From contig DYQY01000004.1 of NCBI GenBank assembly GCA_020719045.1, forward strand, positions 62,001-126,000: 64,000 nt of DNA. Reading direction: 5' to 3'. The stretch's first letter is position 1, and each line of letters opens with the position of its first letter. The notes beneath the pieces are model-generated. The model had not been told where the DNA came from, searched no databases, and was given only the letters and a program-made list of their open reading frames with translations. A program made the translations under genes and the position numbers. Shown in pieces: positions 1 through 9,290 of the stretch. The DNA comes from Candidatus Termititenax sp. (GTDB taxonomy: Bacteria > Margulisbacteria > Riflemargulisbacteria > GWF2-35-9 > DYQY01).

Positions 1-60
1 TGCAAAACCCATTGTCATTAATACTAAAAAAACTGCTCCTCTTACTAATATGTTCCTCAT
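1..60 (-). CDS. 5' end of a secreted or envelope protein (truncated by window edge)
   Basis: The first 20 codons of a minus-strand gene are visible, reading MRNILVRGAVFLVLMTMGFA. This is a classic signal peptide: one or two basic residues, a hydrophobic core and a small-residue end. An AAGGGAG ribosome site lies about eight bases before the ATG. The rest lies outside the window, so only export can be inferred. It follows the 268-residue gene at 163-969 in the same direction. Confidence 0.6.
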   Translation of the reverse strand, partial: MRNILVRGAVFLVLMTMGFA

Positions 61-162
61 CCCTTAACTCCCTTCGTTTATTAAAAATCCACTAATCAAA
101 TCATATATACCACAACCACAACAAAATAATTCATCCAAATATATTAATGCATCCTAGCAAAA

Positions 163-969
163 TTATGTATCATCACGCTTCTCTAATTTTGCATCCAATC
201 CAAGATCTACAGATGCTCTAAAGAACATACTAGGTCCAACTGCAGGAACTTCAGCCTTATAAACTTTATTAGTTCCATCTTCTTCTTTTAGCATAGCACC
301 AGCTGGAGTCCAAGTTTTTAAGTCAAAAGAACTCTGAATGCTAACACTATTCGAAGAATCCTGAGTTGCAGGCATCATTAAATTTACATTCAGGGGTGAT
401 TTTGTAATTTGTATATTACCATTAATTACAGGCAATAAAGCATCAGTAAAATAATTATAATACTCTGCATCTGTCACAATCAATGCTTGCTGTTCAGCAG
501 AAGGATTTATGCCGTATTTTGAATAATCAGCAGGATTAACCGTCTTTGTATCAGTAATATTAATTTTTGTGCCATTAAAGTCCCAAACAAACATTGCATT
601 CCTAACAGAAGCAACAGGATTATCAACTATAAATAAAGGATCCTCATCAGTACTTTTAACATACTTCATGGCTGTATTCGTATATGGCTTAGAAGTATCG
701 TCGGCAACTTCCATTTGTTGAAGTAAAGCAATATTGGCAGGTGTTATATCAAAACTATTAAATGGAGTAATAAAAGAGCTTAAAGCAGTTGCTAATACTT
801 GTGTTCCTGGATCACTTAAATTTAAATTACTTAATTCAGTTTGCTCTATTTTTCCATTTTTAGCTACGACAGTGTTACTACCATCTAACAACGAAAGAGT
901 AGAACTAATTCCTTCTGTCTGATACTTTCCGATTCTTGGGACTCCATTTATTAGTGTTATTCCTGCCAT
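163..969 (-). CDS. Hypothetical protein with a C-terminal SSxDLxxW-type beta module
   Basis: 268 residues, not recognised as a whole. There is no signal peptide or membrane helix. The C-terminal 60 residues read SVSIQSSFDLKTWTP, then about 20 residues, then MFFRASVDL. This resembles the small beta domain (QSSxDLxxWxxV...FYRVxV) found at the ends of many secreted proteins in Verrucomicrobia-like bacteria. That comparison rests on pattern only. The start is supported by AAAGGAGTG nine bases before the ATG. It stands alone downstream of the pyr operon and may be co-transcribed with the signal-peptide gene at the window edge. No function is assigned. Confidence 0.75.
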   Translation of the reverse strand: MAGITLINGVPRIGKYQTEGISSTLSLLDGSNTVVAKNGKIEQTELSNLNLSDPGTQVLATALSSFITPFNSFDITPANIALLQQMEVADDTSKPYTNTAMKYVKSTDEDPLFIVDNPVASVRNAMFVWDFNGTKINITDTKTVNPADYSKYGINPSAEQQALIVTDAEYYNYFTDALLPVINGNIQITKSPLNVNLMMPATQDSSNSVSIQSSFDLKTWTPAGAMLKEEDGTNKVYKAEVPAVGPSMFFRASVDLGLDAKLEKRDDT

Positions 970-1068
970 AATTTATCACTCCTTTTATAAGATTACTCGT
1001 CAAATTATCGTTATGACTTTCACATATTCCCATCAGAATTCAAAAAAAGCATCGAAAGATATTAATAT

Positions 1069-2178
1069 TTAAACAATAGTTGCTTCTCTATTACCATCTA
1101 TATAGCTTAAAATAATATTATCTCCTGAAGCTAGCTGACTAGCTGAGGATACAACTCTTCCAGATTTACGAACTATAGCAAACCCACGTTTAGAATAAGC
1201 TGAAGGATCAAGTGACTTAAGTTTAGTCGCTAAAAGCTCAACCTGTTGCTTTCTGAAAACAAAAATATTCTTAATCCTTTGTTCTATGGAAAAACTTAAG
1301 TCTGCTAAGTCCATCTTCTTATCCTGCACCTTATTTAAAAGTAACTGCTTATAACGTTCTTTAATATTAATAAGGCTCTGAAGGTACTCTTCTCTAGGCA
1401 AAGAAACCATAACCCCAGCAGCTGTTGGGGTTGCAGCCCTTGCATCAGCGACAAAGTCAGAGATAGTATAATCCACCTCATGTCCTATTGCACTGATAAT
1501 TGGTGTCTTACACGCAAAAATTGCTCTTGCAACTACTTCTTCATTAAATCCCCATAGTTCCTCAATACTTCCGCCACCTCTGGCAAGAATAATTACATCA
1601 GCATTACAAGAATCGTCAGTAATTCGTATATTCTTCGCGATACTTTCTCCGGCCTTCTCGCCTTGAACCACTGTCGGGACAATAACTATCTCGACTGCAC
1701 GATTCCTAGACCTAATCGTTGAGATAACATCATGAAGCGCCGCTCCACTAGGTGACGATAATACTGCAACTCTCTTAGGAAACCTGGGGATAGATTTCTT
1801 ATACTCAACCTGAAATAATCCTTCAGCTTCTAACTTGCGCTTAAGCTGTTCAAATGCGATAGCTAAAGCACCAATACCAGAAGGTTCAAGATATTTTATA
1901 TGTAAAGAATAAGTGCCTCTTTTATCATAAATTGCTACTTTTCCACGAGCAAGTACTTGCATATTCTCTTCAAGATTAAAATTGAGTATTGAAGTCTGAA
2001 ACATCACGCAACTTATCTGCGCATCTTCGTCTTTGAGCGTAAAATATATTTGTTTGCCTATTTTGTATTCTTTTAAGTTAGAAACTTCACCTTTAACCCA
2101 AACATCATCCAGTATTGGATCTACCTTGATTAATTCTTTAAGATATCTAGTAAGCTCAGCTACTGTAAGAAACTTCAC
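1069..2178 (-). CDS. xseA: Exodeoxyribonuclease VII large subunit
   Basis: Catalytic subunit of exonuclease VII, which degrades single-stranded DNA to oligonucleotides with the small subunit XseB. An N-terminal OB fold (about residues 1-100, with VWVKGEVSNLK) is followed by the nuclease core containing RGGGSIEELW, AIGHEVDYTISDFVAD and RAATPTAAG. At 369 residues it is shorter than the usual 400-450, mainly in the C-terminal helical region. It starts at GTG in a TAGTG overlap with carA, so it is probably translationally coupled as the last gene of pyrB-pyrC-carA-xseA. No xseB lies nearby. Confidence 0.93.
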   Translation of the reverse strand: MKFLTVAELTRYLKELIKVDPILDDVWVKGEVSNLKEYKIGKQIYFTLKDEDAQISCVMFQTSILNFNLEENMQVLARGKVAIYDKRGTYSLHIKYLEPSGIGALAIAFEQLKRKLEAEGLFQVEYKKSIPRFPKRVAVLSSPSGAALHDVISTIRSRNRAVEIVIVPTVVQGEKAGESIAKNIRITDDSCNADVIILARGGGSIEELWGFNEEVVARAIFACKTPIISAIGHEVDYTISDFVADARAATPTAAGVMVSLPREEYLQSLINIKERYKQLLLNKVQDKKMDLADLSFSIEQRIKNIFVFRKQQVELLATKLKSLDPSAYSKRGFAIVRKSGRVVSSASQLASGDNIILSYIDGNREATIV

Positions 2179-3299
2179 TACTTTCTCATTGACTGAATAA
2201 ACTCATCAAACAAATAATCACTATCGTGAGGTCCTGGTGACGCTTCTGGGTGATACTGGACAGAAAAAATAGGCTTATTCGTCACCTTAATACCTTCGAC
2301 AGTTTGGTCGTTAAGATTAATATGCGTTACTTCGGAATTCTTTGGCATAGTTTCAGTTTTTACTGCAAACCCATGATTCTGTGAGGAAATCTCGGTTTTA
2401 CCATTCTTAAAAAACTTAACTGGTTGATTACCGCCCCTATGACCAAACTTAAGCTTATATGTTTCAGCACCCAAGGCGATACCTAATAGCTGATGTCCTA
2501 AACAAATTCCAAAAAGCGGAATATCTTCTTTAAGTAACCCTTTAATATTATCAACAGCATAAGTTACTGCAGCAGGATCGCCTGGACCATTCGAAAGAAA
2601 AACACCATCAGGAGAATATGTTGCAAGCAGTTCTTTATAACCCATTGTAGCTGGAACAACAGTTACTTTGCATCCCCTATCAACAAGTTTTCTAAGAATA
2701 TTAGTTTTGATACCATAATCATAAGCAACCACATGAAAACTGTCCTTTGCTTCTGTATTACAAAATGGAATAAATTCCTTAATGCTTTTTTCTGTAAAGC
2801 TATAGGCTTTACTTGTAGTAACATCTTTTACTAAATCTATTCCTTCCATACCAGGAACAGCCTTAATTTTCGCAATAAGCTTTTCTACGTCAAACTCAGT
2901 AGTAGAAATAATACCCATCTTGGAACCTTTATCTCTTAGATGTTTAGTTAATGACCTTGTGTCTATACCCTCAATCGCGATAATTTTATTCTTCTTTAAA
3001 TAATCACCTAATGACGATGTTGCTCTATAATTGGAATAAACTTTACTATATTCCTTCACAATAAAACCACTTACCTGAACTTTGTCAGACTCCACATCCT
3101 CTTCGTTTACACCATAGTTACCAATCATCGGATAAGTCATCGTTACTATCTGATATTTATAAGACGAGTCGGTAAGTATTTCCTGATACCCAGCCATACT
3201 TGTGTTAAAAACTACTTCACCAATAACTTCACCTTCAGCACCAAAATTATCACCATAAAAATGTCTACCATCTTCTAATACTAATATTGCCTTAACCAA
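2178..3299 (-). CDS. carA: Carbamoyl-phosphate synthase small (glutaminase) subunit
   Basis: Hydrolyses glutamine and channels ammonia to CarB for carbamoyl phosphate, feeding both pyrimidines and arginine. The class I amidotransferase domain shows the nucleophile elbow [11 protein letters not shown] and the catalytic His/Glu in [11 protein letters not shown] chose a TTG start at 3299 ([10 protein letters not shown] is the usual N-terminus), with AAGGAG nine bases upstream inside pyrC. An ATG at 3329 would add ten atypical residues. The first eight bases overlap the end of pyrC. CarB is not in the window, so the large subunit must be encoded elsewhere. Confidence 0.93.
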   Translation of the reverse strand: MVKAILVLEDGRHFYGDNFGAEGEVIGEVVFNTSMAGYQEILTDSSYKYQIVTMTYPMIGNYGVNEEDVESDKVQVSGFIVKEYSKVYSNYRATSSLGDYLKKNKIIAIEGIDTRSLTKHLRDKGSKMGIISTTEFDVEKLIAKIKAVPGMEGIDLVKDVTTSKAYSFTEKSIKEFIPFCNTEAKDSFHVVAYDYGIKTNILRKLVDRGCKVTVVPATMGYKELLATYSPDGVFLSNGPGDPAAVTYAVDNIKGLLKEDIPLFGICLGHQLLGIALGAETYKLKFGHRGGNQPVKFFKNGKTEISSQNHGFAVKTETMPKNSEVTHINLNDQTVEGIKVTNKPIFSVQYHPEASPGPHDSDYLFDEFIQSMRK

Positions 3300-4566
3300 C
3301 GCTCTTCTCCTTCCATACCACTTTTCCATCTATTATTGTCATTACTGCTCTTCCTTTACCACTAAACCCTATAAACGGCGAATTCTTGCTTTTAGAATTA
3401 AACATATTCTCCGTTACTTTCCAACCTTGTTCAACATCAATAATTGTTAAATCAGCAACTTCTCCCTTTGCTACCTTGCCTGAGCTAACATCTATTATGT
3501 TTGCAGGATTAGTTGAACATAGAGAACAAATCTTCTGCATTGAAAAACCTTCTTGGTGATGTAACGTATTAATTATCAGCATAATTGCTGTATCCAAACC
3601 GGTAATACCAAAAGAAGCTAAATTAAACTCTTTATTCTTATCATCTGTTGTATGTGGCGCATGGTCAGTTGCAATTGCATCGATTGTTCCATCACGTAAA
3701 CCTTCAATGATTGCTTTTCTATCTTCCTCTGTTCTAAGAGGAGGATTCATTTTTGCATTTGTATTATATCCTTCAACGCTTGCTTCTGTTAAAACAAAAT
3801 AATGAGGAGCTGTTTCAGCTGTAACCTTAATGCCCCGTTGTTTAGCAAATCTAATTATTTCAACTGAACCTTTTGTGCTTACATGCGCAATATGTATTCT
3901 TCCAAAGTATTTAGCAACTTCAATTCCTTGAGCAATCGCAACTTCTTCAGAGGCTCTGTGTATACCAGGTAAACCTATTTTCGTTGATAATAGTCCTTCA
4001 TTCATTGCACCACCATCAGCCAGTTCTTTATCCTCACAATGTAAGAATAAAGGTTTGTCATAAATGCTTAAATATTCTAATGCTCTTCTTAAAGTTGCCA
4101 TGTTTATAACTGGCAATCCGTCATCAGTAAAAGCAACTGCTCCATTTCTTATCATGGATGCGTATTCACTAATCTCTTGTCCTTGCAACCCCTTGGTAAT
4201 ACTTCCAGTTGGGTAAAGCTTGGCCATTCCAACTTCCCATGCTCTATTCTTAAGAAACTTAATTAAAAACTTATTATCTATAACTGGATCAGTATTAGGC
4301 ATTGAACATACAGCAGTATAACCACCATAAGCAGCAGTCTTAAGACCAGTAGATAATGTTTCTTTCTCTTCTTGCCCTGGTTCTCTTAAATGAACATGCA
4401 AATCAATAAACCCAGGAAAAACATATTTACCATTTAAATCGTAAACAGTTTCAGCAACATCAGTTATGACATTTTCAATACGAACAATTCTACCTTTATC
4501 AATTAAGACATCTTTCTTTTCTATTGAATCAAAGTTCACTACATTTGCATTCTTTAAAAGAATCAT
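3292..4566 (-). CDS. pyrC: Dihydroorotase
   Basis: Cyclises carbamoyl aspartate to dihydroorotate in pyrimidine synthesis. It is a 424-residue class I amidohydrolase of normal length. The metal-binding [10 protein letters not shown] motif lies near residue 57, GAVAFTDDG in the middle, and the conserved ATDHAPH near residue 300. Its ATG overlaps the pyrB stop in an ATGA junction, so pyrB and pyrC are coupled. It belongs to the pyrB-pyrC-carA-xseA unit read from the promoter at 5499-5527. Confidence 0.96.
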   Translation of the reverse strand: MILLKNANVVNFDSIEKKDVLIDKGRIVRIENVITDVAETVYDLNGKYVFPGFIDLHVHLREPGQEEKETLSTGLKTAAYGGYTAVCSMPNTDPVIDNKFLIKFLKNRAWEVGMAKLYPTGSITKGLQGQEISEYASMIRNGAVAFTDDGLPVINMATLRRALEYLSIYDKPLFLHCEDKELADGGAMNEGLLSTKIGLPGIHRASEEVAIAQGIEVAKYFGRIHIAHVSTKGSVEIIRFAKQRGIKVTAETAPHYFVLTEASVEGYNTNAKMNPPLRTEEDRKAIIEGLRDGTIDAIATDHAPHTTDDKNKEFNLASFGITGLDTAIMLIINTLHHQEGFSMQKICSLCSTNPANIIDVSSGKVAKGEVADLTIIDVEQGWKVTENMFNSKSKNSPFIGFSGKGRAVMTIIDGKVVWKEKSVG

Positions 4567-5489
4567 AATTCGTTTCTCCTCGCTAGTAGCAAATAAAGTA
4601 CCGCCATCCTAACAGCTACTCCATTCCTAACTTGCTCTAATATAATATTGTATGGACCATCAGCAACTTCTGTACTTATCTCAACACCTCTGTTCATTGG
4701 TCCTGGGTGCATAATTAAAACATCTGCTTTCGCTGCCTTTAATCTAGCAGAAGTAATTCCATATTCATGGTAATACTCTCTTACAGATGGGAAAAAATTT
4801 CCTCTTTGCCTCTCAAATTGAACTCTTAGAACATTAATAAAATCCGCATCTTTAATCGCATCTTCTACTTTATGGACTACTCGGCATCCCATCTCTTCAA
4901 TTCCATGTGGAATTAATGAAGCAGGTCCGCAAACTGTAACTTCAGCACCAAGTTTTGATAATCCCCAAATATTTGAGCGAACAACTCTACTATGCTTAAT
5001 ATCTCCTATTATTGTAACCTTCTTACCTTCAATATAGCCCTTTTGCTCTATCATGGTAAACATATCAAGTAATGCTTGAGTTGGATGCTCATTAAATCCA
5101 TCACCAGCATTAATTACAGGCACATCTACGTTATTTGCAATTAACTCTGGAACTCCTGCCATTGAGTGTCTAACAATAAACCCATCAACTCCCATTGAAG
5201 CTAAGTTTTTAATTGTATCAACTAATGTTTCACCCTTGCTCGCACTGCTGTTACTTACTGCAAAATTTAGAGAACCTGCACCTAACATTTTGATAGCCAT
5301 ATCAAAACTACCCTTTGTTCTAGTACTATTTTCATAGAATAATGAAACGATTGTTTTATTACGTAGAGTTGGAACTTGTTTTACTGGACGGTTAAAAAGT
5401 TGTTTGAAATAGGTAGCTTGTTCAAGTATTTCCTTGATTTCTGTTGCGGAAAGATATTTAAGACCTAGTAAGTTATTATGTTCGAACAC
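4563..5489 (-). CDS. pyrB: Aspartate carbamoyltransferase catalytic chain
   Basis: Condenses carbamoyl phosphate with aspartate. The carbamoyl-phosphate loop FYENSTRTKGSFDMA and the later HPTQALLDMFT and HPGPMNRG motifs are intact. I set the start at GTG 5489, giving 308 residues, the family norm, and the typical N-terminus HNNLLGLKYLSATEI. The reading frame stays open for 44 more codons, but that stretch is non-homologous and contains the promoter. With +1 predicted near 5492 the message would be nearly leaderless. First gene of the pyrimidine operon; no pyrI regulatory gene follows. Confidence 0.94.
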   Translation of the reverse strand: MFEHNNLLGLKYLSATEIKEILEQATYFKQLFNRPVKQVPTLRNKTIVSLFYENSTRTKGSFDMAIKMLGAGSLNFAVSNSSASKGETLVDTIKNLASMGVDGFIVRHSMAGVPELIANNVDVPVINAGDGFNEHPTQALLDMFTMIEQKGYIEGKKVTIIGDIKHSRVVRSNIWGLSKLGAEVTVCGPASLIPHGIEEMGCRVVHKVEDAIKDADFINVLRVQFERQRGNFFPSVREYYHEYGITSARLKAAKADVLIMHPGPMNRGVEISTEVADGPYNIILEQVRNGVAVRMAVLYLLLARRNEL

Positions 5490-5498
5490 TAAAACTAT

Positions 5499-5527
5499 AG
5501 TATACTCTAAAAAATAATGGTTGTAAA
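5499..5527 (-). promoter_or_regulatory. Promoter of pyrB-pyrC-carA-xseA
   Basis: On the minus strand, -35 TTTACA (5522-5527) and -10 TATACT (5499-5504) are separated by exactly 17 bases. Initiation would fall near 5492, three or four bases before the GTG of pyrB. The site overlaps the divergent pdxA promoter box for box. Confidence 0.72.
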
Positions 5528-5529
5528 AT
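5501..5529 (+). promoter_or_regulatory. Probable promoter of pdxA-ksgA
   Basis: A -10 box TAAAAT (5524-5529) lies seven bases before the pdxA ATG, with a weak -35 TATACT (5501-5506) at a 17-base spacing. There is no ribosome site before the ATG, so a leaderless transcript is likely. Each box coincides with the opposite box of the divergent pyrB promoter. Confidence 0.5.
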
Positions 5530-5536
5530 ATGCAAT

Positions 5537-6535
5537 ATGAAGAATTTACTAGCAATAACGTGTGGAGATGTAGCAGGAATTGGACCAGAAGTAATTGCAA
5601 AATCCCTAAATGAGCCCTCAATAAAGGACTCCAACTATAACTTTCTACTAATAGGCCCTGAAAAAATCATAAAAAAAGAATTAATTAAAAATACAAATAT
5701 TGATACAAGTATAATTCAAACCATATCAAACTTTGAATCTATAAATAAAAACAATAAATTCACCATTCTAGATGAAACAAAAGATGAACTTATCAACATA
5801 GAAAAAGGAAAGTTATCCACAATCGCTGGTAAATGGTCATATAACTTTGTTGATAGAGCTGCAGACCTTGCAATATCAAAACAAGTATCAGGAATAATCA
5901 CAGCACCAATTAACAAGGATGCCTGGTCAAAGGCCGGAGTTAAGGCAAAAGGACATACAGACTTTCTTGCTGAAAAAAGTAATACCAACATCTTTGCTAT
6001 GGCTTTTTATACAGAGGATTTAAAAGTTATTTTAGTAACCACACATTTGCCTATTAACAAAATATCCACAAGTTTGTCCACAGATAAAATACTTAGTAAA
6101 ATTGTTCTAGCTAATTCATTTCTTCTTAGCTTAGGGCTTGAATACCCAACAGTTGGTGTGTGTGGTTTAAATCCACACGCTGGAGAAGATGGTCTACTTG
6201 GTGATGAAGAAATTCATTTTATTATCCCAGCCATAAAAGAAGCACAAAACATTGGAATTAATGCAATCGGACCATATCCCGCAGACACGATTTTCTACAA
6301 CGCATACCATCATAAAAAAGTTGATATGATAGTTAGTATGTATCACGACCAAGCTCTTTGCCCACTTAAACTAATTCACTTCCATGATGCGGTTAACATC
6401 ACTCTTGGACTGCCTTTTGTTAGAACCTCCCCTGATCATGGAACAGCTTTTGATATTGCTAGCATGAATATTGCAAACCACAACAGCATGAAAAATGCTA
6501 TACTCTTAGCTATGAGACTGAGCAACAATGGATAG
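5537..6535 (+). CDS. pdxA: 4-hydroxythreonine-4-phosphate dehydrogenase
   Basis: Oxidises 4-phosphohydroxy-L-threonine for pyridoxal phosphate synthesis by the DXP-dependent route. 332 residues, full length. The N-terminus ITCGDVAGIGPEVIAKSL is typical, and the metal-binding histidines sit in KGHTDFLAE, NPHAGEDG and TSPDHGTAFDIA. Its last eight bases overlap ksgA, a pairing common in bacteria (pdxA-ksgA). No Shine-Dalgarno sequence precedes the ATG, consistent with a leaderless start. No pdxJ is in the window. Confidence 0.96.
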   Translation: MKNLLAITCGDVAGIGPEVIAKSLNEPSIKDSNYNFLLIGPEKIIKKELIKNTNIDTSIIQTISNFESINKNNKFTILDETKDELINIEKGKLSTIAGKWSYNFVDRAADLAISKQVSGIITAPINKDAWSKAGVKAKGHTDFLAEKSNTNIFAMAFYTEDLKVILVTTHLPINKISTSLSTDKILSKIVLANSFLLSLGLEYPTVGVCGLNPHAGEDGLLGDEEIHFIIPAIKEAQNIGINAIGPYPADTIFYNAYHHKKVDMIVSMYHDQALCPLKLIHFHDAVNITLGLPFVRTSPDHGTAFDIASMNIANHNSMKNAILLAMRLSNNG

Positions 6536-7310
6536 ATTCAAAAAGTCCTTAGGACAGAATTTTCTTACAGATAAAAATGTTATCAAGAAACTACTAAAAA
6601 ATGTTCCTAATCATCACCCTATATTAGAAATAGGCACTGGAAATGGTAATCTTACTATTGAATTAGTAAGTCACACGGGGGAGCCAATCAAAAGCTATGA
6701 AGTAGATGAAATGGCCTATAATGAAGCCAAAGAAAGATTATCAGAACACTCAAACCTAGAACTAATACTTGAAGACTTTCTTATAGCAGAGATAGGTTTT
6801 ACTGAACCATTTATAGTTGTTGCCAATATTCCTTACAATATAACAAGCCCTATCATTGCGAAGTGTCTTTCTTTACCTAATATTGTTGGCATATACTTAC
6901 TTATCCAAAAAGAAATGGCAGATAGAGTCATCGCAAAAAACGGAACAAAAGACTATAGTTCCTTTTCCATTTTTTGCCAAACAAGAGCTAAATGCAATAG
7001 ACTATTTAATGTACCAGCCACATGCTTTGTTCCTCAACCAAAGGTTGATTCAAGTTACATAGAACTAATCCCAACAAATGAATATACATCCAAAATTATA
7101 AAAATTGATACATACAATAAAATAGTCAAAAACTCTTTCTGGGGTAAAAGAAAGACTCTACTAAATTGTCTTGTAAAAGGTCCATATATTAAATACCTAA
7201 AAGAGGACATACTTAAGATACTAAACGAATTAAAAATAAATGAAAAAGCAAGAGGACAAGAACTTCCTGTGGAAGATTTTATCAAAATATCAAATTGCTT
7301 AAGTAGCTAA
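6528..7310 (+). CDS. ksgA: 16S rRNA adenine dimethyltransferase
   Basis: Dimethylates two adjacent adenines in the 3' hairpin of 16S rRNA during small-subunit maturation. 260 residues. The N-terminal KSLGQNFLTDKNVIKKL, the SAM-binding EIGTGNGNLT and the catalytic NIPYNITSPII motifs are all present, and the C-terminal domain ends with FWGKRKTLLNCL. It overlaps pdxA by eight bases. Its 3' end runs 12 bases into the end of the convergent small gene at 7299-7619. Confidence 0.96.
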   Translation: MDRFKKSLGQNFLTDKNVIKKLLKNVPNHHPILEIGTGNGNLTIELVSHTGEPIKSYEVDEMAYNEAKERLSEHSNLELILEDFLIAEIGFTEPFIVVANIPYNITSPIIAKCLSLPNIVGIYLLIQKEMADRVIAKNGTKDYSSFSIFCQTRAKCNRLFNVPATCFVPQPKVDSSYIELIPTNEYTSKIIKIDTYNKIVKNSFWGKRKTLLNCLVKGPYIKYLKEDILKILNELKINEKARGQELPVEDFIKISNCLSS

Positions 7311-7619
7311 ATTTACTATTGAATCTGCAGGCAATAAGCTTCTAATTAATTGACCTAACTGTTCTCTCTGGTTCGGTGGCAGAGGCTTTAACTCATCTAA
7401 AGAACTTACATAGTAGACATTTCCATATTTAACTATTTTTATTGGAAATACTTGCTCTGGAAACTTCTCAAACTGACTTTTCGGCTCTAATAATTCATTC
7501 TTCTTTGCATCAAACCAAAAAATACGAGTTATACCCTCTTCGATAATTGGTATCGACTCAAGCTTTTCAGCAATATCATAAAGATTATCACGATTAATAC
7601 TTATTATCTTGTGTTTCAT
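7299..7619 (-). CDS. Hypothetical protein, 106 residues
   Basis: Small soluble protein with no motif I recognise. It has a mixed, charged composition with a Pro-rich stretch (KPLPPNQREQL) near the C-terminus. It lies 27 bases after the receiver-domain gene in the same direction, so the two may share a message. Its last codons overlap the 3' end of ksgA on the other strand. No clear ribosome site is visible, so the start is uncertain. Confidence 0.6.
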   Translation of the reverse strand: MKHKIISINRDNLYDIAEKLESIPIIEEGITRIFWFDAKKNELLEPKSQFEKFPEQVFPIKIVKYGNVYYVSSLDELKPLPPNQREQLGQLIRSLLPADSIVNLAT

Positions 7620-7646
7620 ATTAATCTTATCGATAGAAAAAAATTA

Positions 7647-8000
7647 TTATTTCAGCAAACTATGTATTAACTCTAAAATCTTATCATCATCAAATGGTTT
7701 AATAATGTAATGATTTGCACCTTGCTCTAAAGCTACATGAAGTGTTGATTGATCACCTTCACTTGTCAACATAACAACTTTTACTTCTTTATTAATGTTT
7801 CTAATCTCTTTTAACGCAGTGATACCATCTTTTATTGGCATAACAACATCCATAAAAATAATATCTGGATTATCTTCCTTAAACATTTGAACAGCTTGCT
7901 CTCCGTTCTCAGCTTCTATCACTTCAACATCTAGCAAAGACAAAACGCCTTTTAGCTTCATTCTTACAAAATATGCATCATCAACTACTAATATTTTCAT
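7647..8000 (-). CDS. Single-domain response regulator (CheY-like receiver)
   Basis: A 117-residue stand-alone receiver domain. The acidic pocket is VVDDAYFVRMK, the phosphorylated Asp is in IIFMDVVMP, the switch Thr in VVMLTSEGD and the invariant Lys in YIIKPFDDD. There is no output domain, so it acts by protein contact. AGGAGAG precedes the ATG. No kinase or chemotaxis gene is near; it follows mlaD by 52 bases. The partner cannot be inferred from the sequence. Confidence 0.9.
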   Translation of the reverse strand: MKILVVDDAYFVRMKLKGVLSLLDVEVIEAENGEQAVQMFKEDNPDIIFMDVVMPIKDGITALKEIRNINKEVKVVMLTSEGDQSTLHVALEQGANHYIIKPFDDDKILELIHSLLK

Positions 8001-8052
8001 TTATACTCTCCTACTTAATACTATCTCAAATTATACTTTTAGTACATAACCT

Positions 8053-9261
8053 CTAGTTAGAAGTTAATCCCATACCTACAAAAAACTTCTGATCACTAGC
8101 AGAACGATAATCATAACCTGCAATTGCTTTTACGTTTGGTGTAAAAAACAAATTAGTCTTTAATCTATACATCCAAGTAGTTGCATTATATAAAGAGTGT
8201 TCAAATTTAACAGATTTATTCAACTGATGGTCAATCTTTACTCCTGGAGAATCTTCAACTAAACCAACCGCAGCAAGAACTCCATCAATTACGTTTCTAC
8301 CGTACGTTAACTGCGTAACTTTTGCACTTGTACCTGTTCCTTTGTTTCCAACAACAACACCTATAACATTTTTACTTACTGAAAGGACTGTACCAACACC
8401 ATATTCATTATTATCTAATACTGAAGCAACTAAATTAACTGAAGTGCTATCCAAAAAGTCAGTATTTGATTCTACTCTTGAACTAATACTTCTAGCGTCT
8501 TTAATAATTCCACCAGTTTCTTTTTCTAAGGTCTTGGTAAAAGATTCTAAGTTCTTTATCATTTTATATACGTTGCTTTTATCTTCACTAGAATCAACTG
8601 AACCAATTAAGCCATTTAAATTCTTAACAAGAGAATCAAGACCAAAAAGAATATTATTAACTCGTTTACTCCAGTCATTAATATTATTCTTGTTAAGTAG
8701 TGAATCAACCGAGCCAAGAACAGAATCAAGTTTAGTAGAGATTGAATCCAGATTTAAAACCAGATTTTGTAAAGACTCTTCACTTTTTTTATTAGTAATT
8801 ATTTTACGAAAAACCTCAAGAATCTGTTTTGTTTCATTTAAGTTCTGAGTTCCAGAATTAACAAAGTCAACTAAACCAGCTGCCGTATGCCCTTTCAAGG
8901 TATCACCTGGCTTCAAATATTTCTGTGTAGCAGTATTTGGAATAATATTTATATACTTTTCACCTATTAATCCATCAAAATCCACTCTTAATGAAGAACC
9001 TTCAGTAATAAAAACACCACGCTTCACATACAGTTTAACAATTATTTTATAAGGATCTGGGGAAATAGAAGAAACTGTCCCAACAATAAAACCTCTATAC
9101 CTAACCTCTGCTCCAGGAAGCAATCCATTAACAGACTCGAATGAGCCGTTAATAACATAACCTTTGGCCCTAAGAACCAAACTACTTTTCCAAATAATAC
9201 CAATAGCTAGTACTATCAGTGCACAAAAAACGAATATTCCTAATTTTGTCTCTAATTTCAT
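8053..9261 (-). CDS. mlaD: MlaD-family (MCE domain) lipid-transport protein
   Basis: Periplasmic substrate-binding component of an Mla-type phospholipid ABC transporter. One N-terminal membrane helix (about residues 8-26) is followed by an MCE domain (about 35-115, with PGAEVRYRGFIVGTVSSI and DGLIGEKYINIIPN). A helical segment of about 120 residues and a beta-rich tail ending FFVGMGLTSN come next. At 402 residues it is over twice the E. coli MlaD length; this tail resembles long MCE proteins of other diderms. It follows mlaF by 29 bases in queH-mlaE-mlaF-mlaD. Confidence 0.87.
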   Translation of the reverse strand: MKLETKLGIFVFCALIVLAIGIIWKSSLVLRAKGYVINGSFESVNGLLPGAEVRYRGFIVGTVSSISPDPYKIIVKLYVKRGVFITEGSSLRVDFDGLIGEKYINIIPNTATQKYLKPGDTLKGHTAAGLVDFVNSGTQNLNETKQILEVFRKIITNKKSEESLQNLVLNLDSISTKLDSVLGSVDSLLNKNNINDWSKRVNNILFGLDSLVKNLNGLIGSVDSSEDKSNVYKMIKNLESFTKTLEKETGGIIKDARSISSRVESNTDFLDSTSVNLVASVLDNNEYGVGTVLSVSKNVIGVVVGNKGTGTSAKVTQLTYGRNVIDGVLAAVGLVEDSPGVKIDHQLNKSVKFEHSLYNATTWMYRLKTNLFFTPNVKAIAGYDYRSASDQKFFVGMGLTSN

Positions 9262-9290
9262 ATTACCCTAATATAAAGCATAAACTCATC

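Noticed and set aside
5490-5621. 44-codon N-terminal extension of pyrB with a hydrophobic look
   Set aside because: It has no homology, the GTG at 5489 gives the family length and N-terminus, and the promoter lies inside the extension.
8342-8848. 168-codon frame antisense to mlaD
   Set aside because: Leu/Ser-rich shadow of the mlaD helical region; no independent signals.
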